Origin: Methylophilaceae bacterium UBA6140
GTDB lineage: Bacteria > Pseudomonadota > Gammaproteobacteria > Burkholderiales > Methylophilaceae
Reading direction: 5' to 3'
Assembly (NCBI GenBank): GCA_002423265.1
Contig: DIVE01000029.1
Span: 1,177 to 22,666 of the forward strand
Length of the DNA stretch: 21,490 bases
The position numbers were made by a program, and so were the translations under genes. Below the pieces are notes generated by a model that worked only from the letters and a program-made list of their open reading frames with translations, did no database searches and was not told where the DNA came from. Positions 21,429 to 21,490 of this stretch are shown one piece after another (position 1 is the first letter of the stretch; each line of letters starts with the position of its first letter).

Positions 21429-21490
21429 GGGCTGGTTCCTCGGTCATAAAAGGCGTGTTCATACTGAATACGCCTATGTGAATTCAGTTG

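Overview
The window looks like the chromosome of a betaproteobacterium with moderate to high GC. A freshwater or iron/nitrogen-cycling Nitrosomonadales-type lineage would fit. This is inferred from protein character (Anbu-type proteasome operon, LdhA, BrnTA, IntI) and was not tested by any search. No rRNA or tRNA gene was recognised.

Region 1 (1-280) is non-coding. It has a Fur-box-like element at the left edge and a tandem/inverted repeat cluster. Region 2 (281-7126) is a chromosomal integron. On the minus strand, an intI-type tyrosine recombinase gene with the IntI-specific insert overlaps a YoaA/DinG-type Fe-S helicase gene by one base (TGATG). Running the other way from an attI core at 3344 are five cassettes bounded by five attC sites. 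The boundaries are well supported: for every cassette, the R'' box at its end is complementary over 7-11 bases to the sequence at its own start, as expected of a circular cassette. Cassette 1 has no recognisable gene. Cassette 2 encodes an EVE-HNH nuclease, cassette 3 a HEPN protein with two zinc ribbons, cassette 4 an HNH-like protein with a long glycine-rich middle, and cassette 5 a BrnT-BrnA toxin-antitoxin pair. Every cassette with a recognisable gene therefore looks like defence or toxin biology, which makes this the most interesting part of the window.

Region 3 (7127-14013) is accessory. It holds a divergent MerR regulator / DUF2938-DUF2798 membrane gene set with a textbook 19-bp-spacer MerR promoter and a SoxR-like operator. 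Three more toxin-antitoxin loci follow (yefM-yoeB, a second brnTA, hipBA), with several REP-like hairpins. Between them lies a small + strand group: DUF2784 membrane protein, FlK-type thioesterase, MAPEG protein and a YjdF/DUF2238 membrane protein.

Region 4 (14160-21490) is core-like. It has ldhA (+) facing an operon on the minus strand: circularly permuted ATP-grasp, alpha-E, transglutaminase-like protease, then Anbu proteasome-like protease. This is the known Anbu gene set, predicted to make and process a peptide-like product. Upstream on the same strand are an ABC1/UbiB-family kinase-like gene and a small basic helical protein.
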